A stretch of DNA of 64,000 nt from Peptoniphilaceae bacterium. GTDB lineage: Bacteria > Bacillota > Clostridia > Tissierellales > Peptoniphilaceae. The stretch is from assembly GCA_902363535.1 (NCBI GenBank), contig CABJAE010000002.1, positions 110,690 through 174,689 on the forward strand. Direction: 5' to 3'. Under the pieces are notes generated by a model, which was given only the letters and a program-made list of their open reading frames with translations, was not told the origin of the DNA and ran no database searches. Shown piece by piece: positions 35,066-42,652 of the stretch (positions are counted from its first letter, which is position 1; the number at the start of each line of letters is the position of its first letter). A program made the position numbers and the translations under genes.

Positions 35066-35815
35066 ATGACGAGAAGCATTGCCGTCTTTAATCAAAAAGG
35101 CGGCGTCGGCAAGACAACCACAGTAATAAATTTAGCAGATGCCCTGGCAAATAAGGGCCATCGCGTGTTGATTTTGGATTTAGATCCGCAGGGGAACGCC
35201 ACTAGCGGATTAAACATAGAAAAAGATCGTGAGGAAATGATTTACGATTACCTTCTTGGAGCCGAGGGAGATTTCGCCGTTCAGGTGAAAGAGAATTTGT
35301 CCATTATCCCCTCCGGTGCCGGTTTGGCTGGGATCGAAATCGAATTTGCCCGAAGGGACGATTGGCAGACGGTGCTGAAGGATCGCATCGCCGAGCTCGA
35401 GGGCTACGATTACATCGTCATGGACTGCCCGCCGTCCTTGGGAATTCTTTCCATCTTGGCCCTTACAGCGGCGGACGGCATTCTGATTCCCGTGCAATGC
35501 GAATACTACGCCTTGGAAGGCCTGTCGCAGCTTATGGAATCCATTCAGCTGGTGCGGGGCGGCTTTAATCCCGATTTGGAAATCGAGGGCGTGCTCCTCA
35601 CCATGTATGACGGCCGAACGAATCTCAGCATGCAGGTGGTGGAAGAGGTAAAGAACTACTTTAAAGACGCCGTTTTCTCCACGGTGATCCCGAGAAACGT
35701 GCGCCTGGCGGAGGCGCCTTCCTACGGCATGAGCATTATGGATTACGACAAAAACAGTCGCGGCGCAAAGGCCTACGCGTCTTTGGCCGACGAAGTTGAA
35801 AAGAGGAGGTCCTGA
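35066..35815 (+). CDS. parA: chromosome partitioning ATPase ParA (Soj)
   Basis: The 249-residue protein has the deviant Walker A motif FNQKGGVGKTTTVINLADAL at its start, Walker A' (DYIVMDCPPSLGILSILAL) and the ParA C-terminal pattern. It binds DNA nonspecifically with ATP and moves ParB-parS complexes. I chose the ATG at 35066 (GGGAGTG upstream) rather than 35045. It overlaps parB by one base. Confidence 0.95.
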   Translation: MTRSIAVFNQKGGVGKTTTVINLADALANKGHRVLILDLDPQGNATSGLNIEKDREEMIYDYLLGAEGDFAVQVKENLSIIPSGAGLAGIEIEFARRDDWQTVLKDRIAELEGYDYIVMDCPPSLGILSILALTAADGILIPVQCEYYALEGLSQLMESIQLVRGGFNPDLEIEGVLLTMYDGRTNLSMQVVEEVKNYFKDAVFSTVIPRNVRLAEAPSYGMSIMDYDKNSRGAKAYASLADEVEKRRS

Positions 35816-36651
35816 TGGAAAAGAAACGGGGTTTAGGTCGCGGTCTGGATAATTTTTTCGGGCCCCAACAGGAAGAAGAGAAAACTTCCGAGACCTTGGC
35901 GGTGAACGTTATCGAAGCCAATCCCCATCAGCCGAGAAAGCACTTCTCCGAAGAGAGCATCGAGGAATTGGCGGAAAGTATTGAGGCCGTGGGCGTGCTT
36001 CAACCCCTCTTAATTAAAAAAGACGGGGACAAAAACCTCTTAATCGCCGGTGAGCGGCGGCTCAGGGCGGCGAAGAAGGCCGGATTAAAAGAAGTCCCCG
36101 TGCGCTTCATCGACGTGGACGAGGAAAAAGGCGATCGAATTTCCCTTATCGAAAACATTCAGCGGGAAGACTTAAATCCCATGGAAGAGGCCGAGGCCTA
36201 CGATACATTAAGAAAGAAATACAAGTACACCCAGGAAAAAATCGCCGGCCTCGTAGGCAAATCCCGCCCCTACATCGCCAACAGCTTGCGCCTGTTGAAG
36301 CTCGAGCCCGTGGTCAAGGAAATGCTTCGACGAGAAGAACTTTCCATCAGTCAGGGCAAACTCCTGCTCTCCGTAAAAGACGGCAGGGAGCAGATCAAGC
36401 AGGCGAAGCGCATGGTGGACGAGGGCCAAACCATCGCCGAGAGCACGGAAAACACGAAAAAGTCGACGAATAAGGCGAAGAGCCATCAGGGCTACTACAG
36501 TTATTTGGAAAACAGCCTGATGGAGGTCTTGGGTACGAAGACGGAGATCAAAGGCAATCACGAGAAGGGAAAAATCGTCATCGACTACTACACGGAGGCG
36601 GATTTAATGCGCCTTTGCGACATTATTTTGGGAGAAGACATCGATGGTTAG
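35815..36651 (+). CDS. parB: chromosome partitioning protein ParB (Spo0J)
   Basis: The 278-residue protein has the N-terminal CTPase/clamp motifs (NPHQPRKHF, LLIAGERRLRAAKKAG), the helix-turn-helix YTQEKIAGLVGKSRPYIANSLRLLKL around residues 138-163 that reads parS, and a C-terminal dimer domain. It loads at the two parS sites just upstream. It overlaps the following PhzF-like gene by eight bases. Confidence 0.95.
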   Translation: MEKKRGLGRGLDNFFGPQQEEEKTSETLAVNVIEANPHQPRKHFSEESIEELAESIEAVGVLQPLLIKKDGDKNLLIAGERRLRAAKKAGLKEVPVRFIDVDEEKGDRISLIENIQREDLNPMEEAEAYDTLRKKYKYTQEKIAGLVGKSRPYIANSLRLLKLEPVVKEMLRREELSISQGKLLLSVKDGREQIKQAKRMVDEGQTIAESTENTKKSTNKAKSHQGYYSYLENSLMEVLGTKTEIKGNHEKGKIVIDYYTEADLMRLCDIILGEDIDG

Positions 36652-37516
36652 GGAATACAGATACTTCGTTGCGGACGCATACACAGACCGCTCCTTCGTT
36701 GGAAATCCTTCGGGCGTGGTGCTCACCGAGGGAAAAATGACCGACGAGGAATGCCTGAAGGCGGCGCGGGAGCTGAAGCACTCGGAAACCACCTGCGTTC
36801 GCCGATTGGACACGGATATTTACCACGTACGCTACTTTTCTCCGGTGAAGGAGGTGTCCCTCTCCGGTCACGCGGCCCTGGGGACCTTTTGGACCTTGGC
36901 GCATCTCGGCTACATCAACGGACGGGAAGAAGAGGTGCAGATTCGCCAGTATACCAAGGCCGGCGCCCTGCGGGTAAAAATTCAATTTCATGAAGAAAAA
37001 GTGAGCTTCGTACAGATCGAGCTGCCGAAAATGAAGCTCGTGGAAGAAATAGAGGATGTCCGGGAAGTGGCCGAGGCCTTTAAGTTGGACCTTGAGGATC
37101 TCGACGCAGAATTAAAGCCCGCCGTCATCGACGCGGGAATCAGGGCCATGGTCATTCCCGTAAGAGAGAAGGCCGTGCTGAAAAAGATGGAGCCCAAGCG
37201 CCGACGCATGGCTCGTCTTACGGAAAAATACGGCTGCCAATGCTTCCATCTCTTTTCTTACGACGGGGACGGATGCGTCGTTCAGAGGAATTTCGCTCCC
37301 TCCGTGGGCATTTGGGAGGAATCCGGCACGGGGACGGCAAGCGGCGCCATGTACGCCTATTTAAAGGAAAAAAATCGCTTGGCCCGAAGAAAAATCACCT
37401 GCAGCCAAGGGGAAGAAATCGGCCGGCCCTCGGAGATCGTCCTCGATGAAATCGACGGCGCGATTTACGTGGGCGGCAAAGCCTGTGTCGTCATGGAAGG
37501 AATTATGCGCATATGA
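36644..37516 (+). CDS. PhzF-family isomerase/epimerase-like protein
   Basis: The 290-residue protein matches the PhzF/YddE fold: AYTDRSFVGNPSGVVL at the start, the catalytic glutamate region ELKHSETTCVR, SPVKEVSLSGHAALGTFWTL and GSGTASGAMYAYL near the end. Family members isomerise or epimerise small metabolites; no specific substrate can be called. It overlaps parB by eight bases and the next gene by four, so the plus-strand operon continues. Confidence 0.87.
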   Translation: MVREYRYFVADAYTDRSFVGNPSGVVLTEGKMTDEECLKAARELKHSETTCVRRLDTDIYHVRYFSPVKEVSLSGHAALGTFWTLAHLGYINGREEEVQIRQYTKAGALRVKIQFHEEKVSFVQIELPKMKLVEEIEDVREVAEAFKLDLEDLDAELKPAVIDAGIRAMVIPVREKAVLKKMEPKRRRMARLTEKYGCQCFHLFSYDGDGCVVQRNFAPSVGIWEESGTGTASGAMYAYLKEKNRLARRKITCSQGEEIGRPSEIVLDEIDGAIYVGGKACVVMEGIMRI

Positions 37517-38100
37517 AATTAGCGAATATGAGCTTAACAGATTACATTAAAAAAGCCGAGGACACGAGTTCCGTCCCCGGCGGCGGCTCCATCGCCGCCC
37601 TCTGCGGCGCCCTGGCCGCATCCCTCGCCGCCATGGTGTTGAATCTTTCGAAAGCCGAGGATAAAGCCACGGCCTACGGGAAATTTTCCGAGATACTCCA
37701 AAAAAACATCGACGACGACAGCACCTCTTTCGACGACGTGCTGAAGGCCTTTCGCATGGCAAAGACCACGGAGGAAGAGAAAAAAATTCGCAGCCTCGCC
37801 ATCGAAGAAGGCTATAAGCGGGCCATCGACGTGCCCCTATCCACCATGGAAGCGGTATTGGGCGTGGTCAAAACCCTGAAGGCCCAGGAAGAATTTATCG
37901 GCGACGAAGCCCTGAGCGACCTCACCATGGCGGCAGATCTGGCCCTTACGGCCTTTAACGGCGCCAAAGACACGGCCATGCTCAATGTGGCTGCCTTAAA
38001 AGACGAGGCCACCAAAGGCGTTTATCGGGAAAAAATTCAGGCCATGACCGAGGTGATGGTCGAGGTGCATGGCGAAGTGCGGGCATTTCACCGGGCATGA
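37513..38100 (+). CDS. FTCD-type cyclodeaminase/cyclohydrolase family protein
   Basis: The 195-residue all-helical protein has the family signature TSSVPGGGSIAALCGALAASLAAMVLNLS at residues 16-44, as in formiminotetrahydrofolate cyclodeaminase and FchA methenyl-THF cyclohydrolase. It should act on a one-carbon folate derivative in the cytoplasm. Which of the two reactions it performs cannot be decided without its partners, which are not nearby. It overlaps both neighbours by four bases. Confidence 0.85.
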   Translation: MKLANMSLTDYIKKAEDTSSVPGGGSIAALCGALAASLAAMVLNLSKAEDKATAYGKFSEILQKNIDDDSTSFDDVLKAFRMAKTTEEEKKIRSLAIEEGYKRAIDVPLSTMEAVLGVVKTLKAQEEFIGDEALSDLTMAADLALTAFNGAKDTAMLNVAALKDEATKGVYREKIQAMTEVMVEVHGEVRAFHRA

Positions 38101-38945
38101 AGACCCTTTTCGTCCTGAGCCCTCGCCTCACAGGGGAGAAGCGGCGGGAGGCGGCCGCCGAGAGCGTGTGGAAAGAGGACTACGCCATGGCACAGGGCTC
38201 CATATCTGACTACGAGGCGAAGGACTTGGCCGAGTACGATCACTTCGTGGCCGTAGGCGGCGACGGCACCATCTTTGCCGTGGTCAACGCCATGATGAAG
38301 ACTGCGGCGCGAAAACTCACCGTCGTGCCGGCGGGAAGCGGCAACGACTTCGCCAGATCCTTGGGCCTGAAGGGAGATATGTTCACTATATTAAAAGAAG
38401 CGAAAAAAGCGGCGCCTCGCCCCATGGATCTCGCCATGTGGAACGATCGCTACTTTATCAATATCGCTTCCGTGGGATTCGACGCCGACGTAAACGCCAA
38501 TAACAGCGACGGCATGAAGCGTTTCGGCCCCTTCAGTTACACCATAAGCGTGGTAAAGACGCTGTTTACCTATCGTCCCGTGACCATAAAAAAAGAAGGC
38601 CTCGCCCTCACGCGCTGGACCCTCTTTACCATAGGAAACGGCGGCTATTACGGCGGCGGCTTTCCCATTTTTCCCGAGGCAAGCCCCTTTTCCGGCGAAC
38701 TCCTCTTTTTAGGGGCGGGCAAGAGCCGATTGAAATTCATACTGCCCTTTTTGATCTGTCTCTTTGCGGGAAAAGATCGCCTTTGGAAAAAAGACATGGT
38801 GCGCCGATCCGCTCAGTCCATGGAATTTACCCTTCTCGAAGAGGCTAATGTCAATTTAGACGGGGAGAACTTCCGGGAAAAAGGGCCTGTGAAAGTGCGC
38901 ATCCTGCCCAAGGAGCTCCTCTATGTCGGGCCGTTGAATAAGTAA
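38097..38945 (+). CDS. diacylglycerol kinase-family lipid kinase
   Basis: The 282-residue protein has the DAGK catalytic motifs: AVGGDGTIFAVVNAMM (GGDGT ATP loop, near residues 58-62), VPAGSGNDFARSLGL, and a C-terminal beta-domain ending VKVRILPKELLYVG. The family phosphorylates diacylglycerol or similar lipids at the membrane (DgkB, YegS). It is the last gene of the parAB-containing operon. Confidence 0.88.
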   Translation: MKTLFVLSPRLTGEKRREAAAESVWKEDYAMAQGSISDYEAKDLAEYDHFVAVGGDGTIFAVVNAMMKTAARKLTVVPAGSGNDFARSLGLKGDMFTILKEAKKAAPRPMDLAMWNDRYFINIASVGFDADVNANNSDGMKRFGPFSYTISVVKTLFTYRPVTIKKEGLALTRWTLFTIGNGGYYGGGFPIFPEASPFSGELLFLGAGKSRLKFILPFLICLFAGKDRLWKKDMVRRSAQSMEFTLLEEANVNLDGENFREKGPVKVRILPKELLYVGPLNK

Positions 38946-39026
38946 ATCCATCACCATATTGATAAAATACATTCCGGATGAAAGCCCCGCGAAAGGCGCG
39001 GGGATAAAAATTTCCGCAAAAAAACA

Positions 39027-39048
39027 GCCCCGTTCATAAGAACAGGGC
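39027..39048 (-). terminator. intrinsic terminator of nuclease gene
   Basis: The arms GCCCCGTTC and GAACAGGGC (one mismatch, loop ATAA) are followed on the minus strand by TGTTTTTTT. A second GC-rich hairpin, CCCCGCG/CGCGGGG near 38984-39002, lacks a T-tract and may end the convergent lipid kinase transcript. Confidence 0.8.
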
Positions 39049-39057
39049 CGTAAACAA

Positions 39058-39738
39058 CTAGCGGCTGAAGGTGCGTTGATAGCCGGCGCGCTCCGCCTCC
39101 ATGGCGTTTTCGAAAATCACCGTATTCTGCGGCGACACCCTATCGTAGGATTTGTCCGAAGGCAAATGATAGATCTTGCTCTTTTTATTGCCCTTGGCCG
39201 GCCCTTCCTTTCCCTCCACGGCCCAAATGCCCCGCACGTGATCCATGGCGACGATCTCCCCTTCGTGGAGAATAGCCTGATACTTCGTGTTGGGCCCGTA
39301 GGCCCGCTCCCGGGCGTAGCCGGAGGCCACCAATTGGTAGTTAAAGAGGATCTCCTCCTTGGGCTTGTCGCTTTTCCTCGGGTCTTCCGTCCAAATATAG
39401 GCCAGAGTGCGGCCGTAATGGTCCTCTTTTTCCTCGTCGTATTCCAAATAGACGGACTTTCCCGTAAGGGTCTTCTTCGAAAAATCCGAGGCCTCTTTTC
39501 CCCAAGGCTCCACGCGGCCCCGTGGCTTCACCGTCTCCGGCGTGTCCACACCGATGAGTCGCACCCGGGTGTCCTTGCCGTCGTCGATAATGAGCGTGTC
39601 CCCGTCCACTACCCGCTTCACTGTGACGCCGCTCGTGGCGCTTGGCGCGGGAGAAAGGCCCTCTTTGGCGGTAAAGGACGCCGCCAGAGCCAGTACAATC
39701 AGTAAAAATGTTCGTAAGCGTTTGTTTAAATGTTTCAT
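39058..39738 (-). CDS. thermonuclease-family secreted nuclease
   Basis: The ~226-residue protein has an N-terminal signal/anchor (LRTFLLIVLALAASF) and a staphylococcal-nuclease (SNase) fold: VKRVVDGDTLIIDDG, TRVRLIGVDTPET with the catalytic arginine, and EYDEEKEDHYGRTLAYIW with the catalytic glutamate and second arginine. The C-terminal 60 residues are an extra extension. It should cut DNA and RNA outside the cell using calcium. I chose the ATG at 39738; the longer frame to 39780 would run into the divergent gene. Confidence 0.88.
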   Translation of the reverse strand: MKHLNKRLRTFLLIVLALAASFTAKEGLSPAPSATSGVTVKRVVDGDTLIIDDGKDTRVRLIGVDTPETVKPRGRVEPWGKEASDFSKKTLTGKSVYLEYDEEKEDHYGRTLAYIWTEDPRKSDKPKEEILFNYQLVASGYARERAYGPNTKYQAILHEGEIVAMDHVRGIWAVEGKEGPAKGNKKSKIYHLPSDKSYDRVSPQNTVIFENAMEAERAGYQRTFSR

Positions 39739-39768
39739 ACCCTCAGTATAACAGAAAGAAGGAGAGCC

Positions 39769-40125
39769 ATGGCCATTCAAATTTTCGGCACGAAGAAAAA
39801 TAACGACACGAAAAAAGCCCAGCGCTTTTTTAAGGAGCGGGGCATTAAATTTCAGTTTATTGATTTAAATGAAGTGGAAATGTCGTGGGGCGAATTCGAT
39901 TCCATTACATCCTCCATCGGCGGCCTGGACGCCTGGATCGACGAAAACTCCAAAGACGCCGACGGCCTGGCCTATGTGAAGTACGCGACGGATGAAAGCA
40001 AAGAGGCCTATATTATCGATCACCCGAGCGTCATGAAGCTGCCTATCGTACGGAGCAAAAAGCGGGCGGTCTTGGGCCACGCGCCCGACGTGTGGAAGAA
40101 ATGGGCCGAAGAGGAAAAGAAATAA
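39769..40125 (+). CDS. ArsC/Spx-like protein lacking the catalytic cysteine
   Basis: The 118-residue protein has the ArsC/YffB/Spx thioredoxin-like fold: IQIFGTKKNNDTKKAQRFFKERGIKFQFIDL, a central helix region, and the HPSVMKLPIVRSKKRAVLGH segment corresponding to the cis-proline region. Family enzymes have a cysteine in the first loop (KNCDT in YffB-type proteins); here the residue is asparagine (KKNNDTKKA), so thiol reductase activity is unlikely. AGGAGAG is close to the ATG. It may be a binding or regulatory protein. The 3' end is directly followed by a hairpin that the IS1182 fragment abuts. Confidence 0.8.
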   Translation: MAIQIFGTKKNNDTKKAQRFFKERGIKFQFIDLNEVEMSWGEFDSITSSIGGLDAWIDENSKDADGLAYVKYATDESKEAYIIDHPSVMKLPIVRSKKRAVLGHAPDVWKKWAEEEKK

Positions 40126-40128
40126 TTC

Positions 40129-40148
40129 AGATGCGCACCGACGCATCT
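40129..40148 (+). repeat. hairpin at left edge of IS1182 fragment
   Basis: The palindrome AGATGCG/CGCATCT (loop CACCGA) looks like the stem of the terminator of the ArsC-like gene, but the T-tract is missing because the IS1182-type left end begins exactly where the stem ends. Confidence 0.65.
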
Positions 40149-40648
40149 CAGAGTGATGACAAAGGGAGGGAGAATCACCCGATTCACCCTCCCTTTTTTG
40201 TGTCATCAAACAGCATCCGCCTCAATTATAGTAAAATAGAGAAAAAGGAGGTTGCTATGCTGCACAAAGAAGACAAGAAAAAAGTAGAACAAATTCAAAT
40301 GATCGCTCTGGATCAACTCGTGCCGACAGATCATCTTTTGCGAAAAATTGACCGTTACGTGGACTTCGACTTCATCTATGATCTTGTTGAAGACCTTTAC
40401 TGCCCAGACAACGGAAGGCCAAGCATCGACCCCGTGGTTCTCATTAAACTCGTCTTCCTTCAACACCTTTATGGCATTCGCAGCATGCGCCAAACCATCA
40501 AAGAAGTCGAAGTCAACCTGGCCTATCGTTGGTTCTTGGGACTCGACTTCTACGATAAAATCCCCCACTTCACCACCTTTGGGCAAAATTACCGTCGGCG
40601 TTTTCAAGACACCGACCTATTCGAGTCCATCTTTACCAACATCCTTCA
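40148..40648 (+). pseudogene. truncated IS1182-family element, 5' part only
   Basis: About 500 bases are apparently identical to the left end of the intact IS1182-type element at 41065. This includes the terminal repeat TCAGAGTGATGACA, an inward-facing terminator (GGGAGGG/CCCTCCC plus T6) and the first ~131 codons of the transposase (start at 40257). Homology stops abruptly at 40648, where reversed ISL3 sequence begins. The frame ends eleven bases later, so the protein is inactive. Confidence 0.88.
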
Positions 40649-40997
40649 TACCGTGTCTTCTTAACCCGCAGAAGCACGTGCTTTCGGCGCATCGGTGCGT
40701 CCCGAAGCACTTGCTCCCGGTGATCATGGACCCAAGCGTGGGTCGAGCCACAGTGAGGACAAACCCGATCATGAACGGGTTTGCAGTCAATGGTAATGAG
40801 CCGTCTTTCTTCTAAAACAGCGGTAACCTCGACGTCTTGGATTCCTAAAAGTAATGTGGTAATATTGTTTTGCACTTGTTTGACCCCCTTTATTATTTTG
40901 TGGTGATTTAATTTTAGGCGATAGGGAAAACAAGTGCTATCTTTTTGCACAAAAATATCCATTGAGGAGCTTACTCCCCAATGGATATTATAGAGCC
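40649..40997 (-). pseudogene. ISL3-family element remnant (left end, reversed)
   Basis: On the minus strand, a terminal repeat starting GGCTCTATAATATCC (from 40997) is followed by an inward terminator hairpin (ATCCATTG...CAATGGAT), then GGGGG and a GTG start at 40875. The ~75 codons encode the N-terminus of an ISL3 transposase: VQNNITTLLLGIQDVEV and the zinc-ribbon motif CPHCGSTHAWVHDHREQVLRDAP. It breaks off at KKTRYE where it meets the IS1182 fragment. Confidence 0.82.
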
Positions 40998-41045
40998 ATA
41001 AAAAAACAAACCCCGAATGAAATCCGAGGTTTGTCCGAAGCCCAA
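40998..41045. other. short segment with hairpin between IS remnants
   Basis: The 48 bases contain an ACAAACCCCG/CCGAGGTTTGT stem. It resembles, but is diverged from, the 3' end hairpin of the intact IS1182-type element (42587-42620), so it may be the decayed right end of a related copy. No gene is present. Confidence 0.4.
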
Positions 41046-41064
41046 GGTGTGCGTCATGCACACC
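41046..41064. repeat. palindromic 19-bp direct repeat, left of IS1182
   Basis: GGTGTGCGTCATGCACACC, itself a hairpin (GGTGTGC/GCACACC), is repeated exactly at 42629-42647 on the other side of the IS element. Confidence 0.85.
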
Positions 41065-42628
41065 TCAGAGTGATGACAAAGGGAGGGAGAATCACCCGAT
41101 TCACCCTCCCTTTTTTGTGTCATCAAACAGCATCCGCCTCAATTATAGTAAAATAGAGAAAAAGGAGGTTGCTATGCTGCACAAAGAAGACAAGAAAAAA
41201 GTAGAACAAATTCAAATGATCGCTCTGGATCAACTCGTGCCGACAGATCATCTTTTGCGAAAAATTGACCGTTACGTGGACTTCGACTTCATCTATGATC
41301 TTGTTGAAGACCTTTACTGCCCAGACAACGGAAGGCCAAGCATCGACCCCGTGGTTCTCATTAAACTCGTCTTCCTTCAACACCTTTATGGCATTCGCAG
41401 CATGCGCCAAACCATCAAAGAAGTCGAAGTCAACCTGGCCTATCGTTGGTTCTTGGGACTCGACTTCTACGATAAAATCCCCCACTTCACCACCTTTGGG
41501 CAAAATTACCGTCGGCGTTTTCAAGACACCGACCTATTCGAGTCCATCTTTACCAACATCCTTCAACAAGCCATGGATCAAGGCTTCGTCGACACACGCC
41601 TCCAATTCGTCGATGCCACCCACGTCAAAGCCCATGCCAATCGCCACAAAAACAAAAAAGCCACAGTGAAGAAACACGTGCGAAGCTACCAACAACAGCT
41701 GGAAAAAGAAATTGCCGACGATCGAAACGCACACGGAAAAGACGACCTCAAACCACCGAAAAACCCGCCCAGCGATACCACCACCATCACCCAATCCACC
41801 ACCGATCCCGAAAGCGGCCTCTTTCACAAAGGCGAGCACAAAGAAGTCTTTGCCTACACCATCCAAACCGCCTGCGACCGACACGGATGGATCCTCGCCT
41901 GTCAAAGCTTTCCCGGCAACCGCCACGACAGCAGCACCTTCTTCGACTTCCTCCCCAAACTCCAAGCTTTAAAACCGGAAAAACTCGTCATGGACGCCGG
42001 CTACAAAACCCCGGCCATCGCCAAAACCCTCCTTGAAAAAGACATCCTGCCCGTCTTCCCCTACACCCGGCCCAAACACAAACCGGCCCTCGACGACCCC
42101 TACTACAAACGCGACTTCGTCTACGACGCCTACTACAACTGCTACCTCTGCCCGGAAGAAACCATCCTCCCCTACAGCACCACGACACGTGAAGGCTACC
42201 GCGAATACAAAAGCAATCCAAAAATCTGCAAAAACTGTCCTACCCTTCACCGCTGCACCGCCAGCAAAAACCATCAAAAAATCATTATTCGTCACCTGTG
42301 GCAAGACGCCCTGGACGTCGCGGAAGACTACCGCTACACCACCCAAGGAAAAGCAGAATACAAACAACGCAAAGAAACCATCGAACGGCAATTCGGCAGC
42401 GCCAAAGAATACCATGGCCTTCGCTACACCAACCAGCGTGGACGAAAGAAAATGGACCTGAAAGCGGTGCTGACCTTTGCATGCATGAACATGAAAAAAC
42501 TGGCACTAATGATGGATCGAAAAGAGCGGGACGGAGGAGGCGACGGCCCTTCTTTTACTAATTTATGGAAAAAATACATAAAAAAGAGACAAACCCCGAA
42601 ATTTATTCGGAGTTTGTCTGCACTCTGA
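41065..42628 (+). mobile_element. intact IS1182-family insertion sequence
   Basis: The 1564-bp element has imperfect terminal inverted repeats TCAGAGTGATGACA (left) and TCAGAGTGCAGACA (right, reverse complement). An inward terminator lies at the left end (GGGAGGG...CCCTCCC, T6) and a terminator-like hairpin (ACAAAC...GTTTGT) at the right end; between them is one transposase gene. It is flanked by exact 19-bp copies of a palindrome, consistent with the hairpin target being duplicated on insertion. Confidence 0.88.
41174..42628 (+). CDS. IS1182-family transposase
   Basis: The 484-residue transposase has the IS1182/IS5-like N-terminal domain (LVPTDHLLRKIDRYVDFDFIYDLVEDLYCPDNGRPSIDPVVLIKLVFLQHLYGIRSMRQT) and the DDE catalytic fold (QFVDATHVKAHAN, LVMDAGYKTPAIAKTL, ERQFGSAKEYHGLRYTNQRGR). 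I chose the ATG at 41174, where AGGAGG sits eight bases upstream. The frame is intact, so the element may be active. The first 131 codons are duplicated in the truncated copy at 40257. Confidence 0.93.
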   Translation: MLHKEDKKKVEQIQMIALDQLVPTDHLLRKIDRYVDFDFIYDLVEDLYCPDNGRPSIDPVVLIKLVFLQHLYGIRSMRQTIKEVEVNLAYRWFLGLDFYDKIPHFTTFGQNYRRRFQDTDLFESIFTNILQQAMDQGFVDTRLQFVDATHVKAHANRHKNKKATVKKHVRSYQQQLEKEIADDRNAHGKDDLKPPKNPPSDTTTITQSTTDPESGLFHKGEHKEVFAYTIQTACDRHGWILACQSFPGNRHDSSTFFDFLPKLQALKPEKLVMDAGYKTPAIAKTLLEKDILPVFPYTRPKHKPALDDPYYKRDFVYDAYYNCYLCPEETILPYSTTTREGYREYKSNPKICKNCPTLHRCTASKNHQKIIIRHLWQDALDVAEDYRYTTQGKAEYKQRKETIERQFGSAKEYHGLRYTNQRGRKKMDLKAVLTFACMNMKKLALMMDRKERDGGGDGPSFTNLWKKYIKKRQTPKFIRSLSAL

Positions 42629-42647
42629 GGTGTGCGTCATGCACACC
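42629..42647. repeat. palindromic 19-bp direct repeat, right of IS1182 (terminator)
   Basis: This is the second exact copy of GGTGTGCGTCATGCACACC. Here it is followed by seven T on the plus strand, so it is a working intrinsic terminator. This is the likely original target. Confidence 0.82.
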
Positions 42648-42652
42648 TTTTT

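Noticed and set aside
38984..39002. GC-rich hairpin CCCCGCG/CGCGGGG after the lipid kinase gene as a strong terminator
   Set aside because: It lacks a T-tract on either side, so termination there is uncertain; it is mentioned only in passing.
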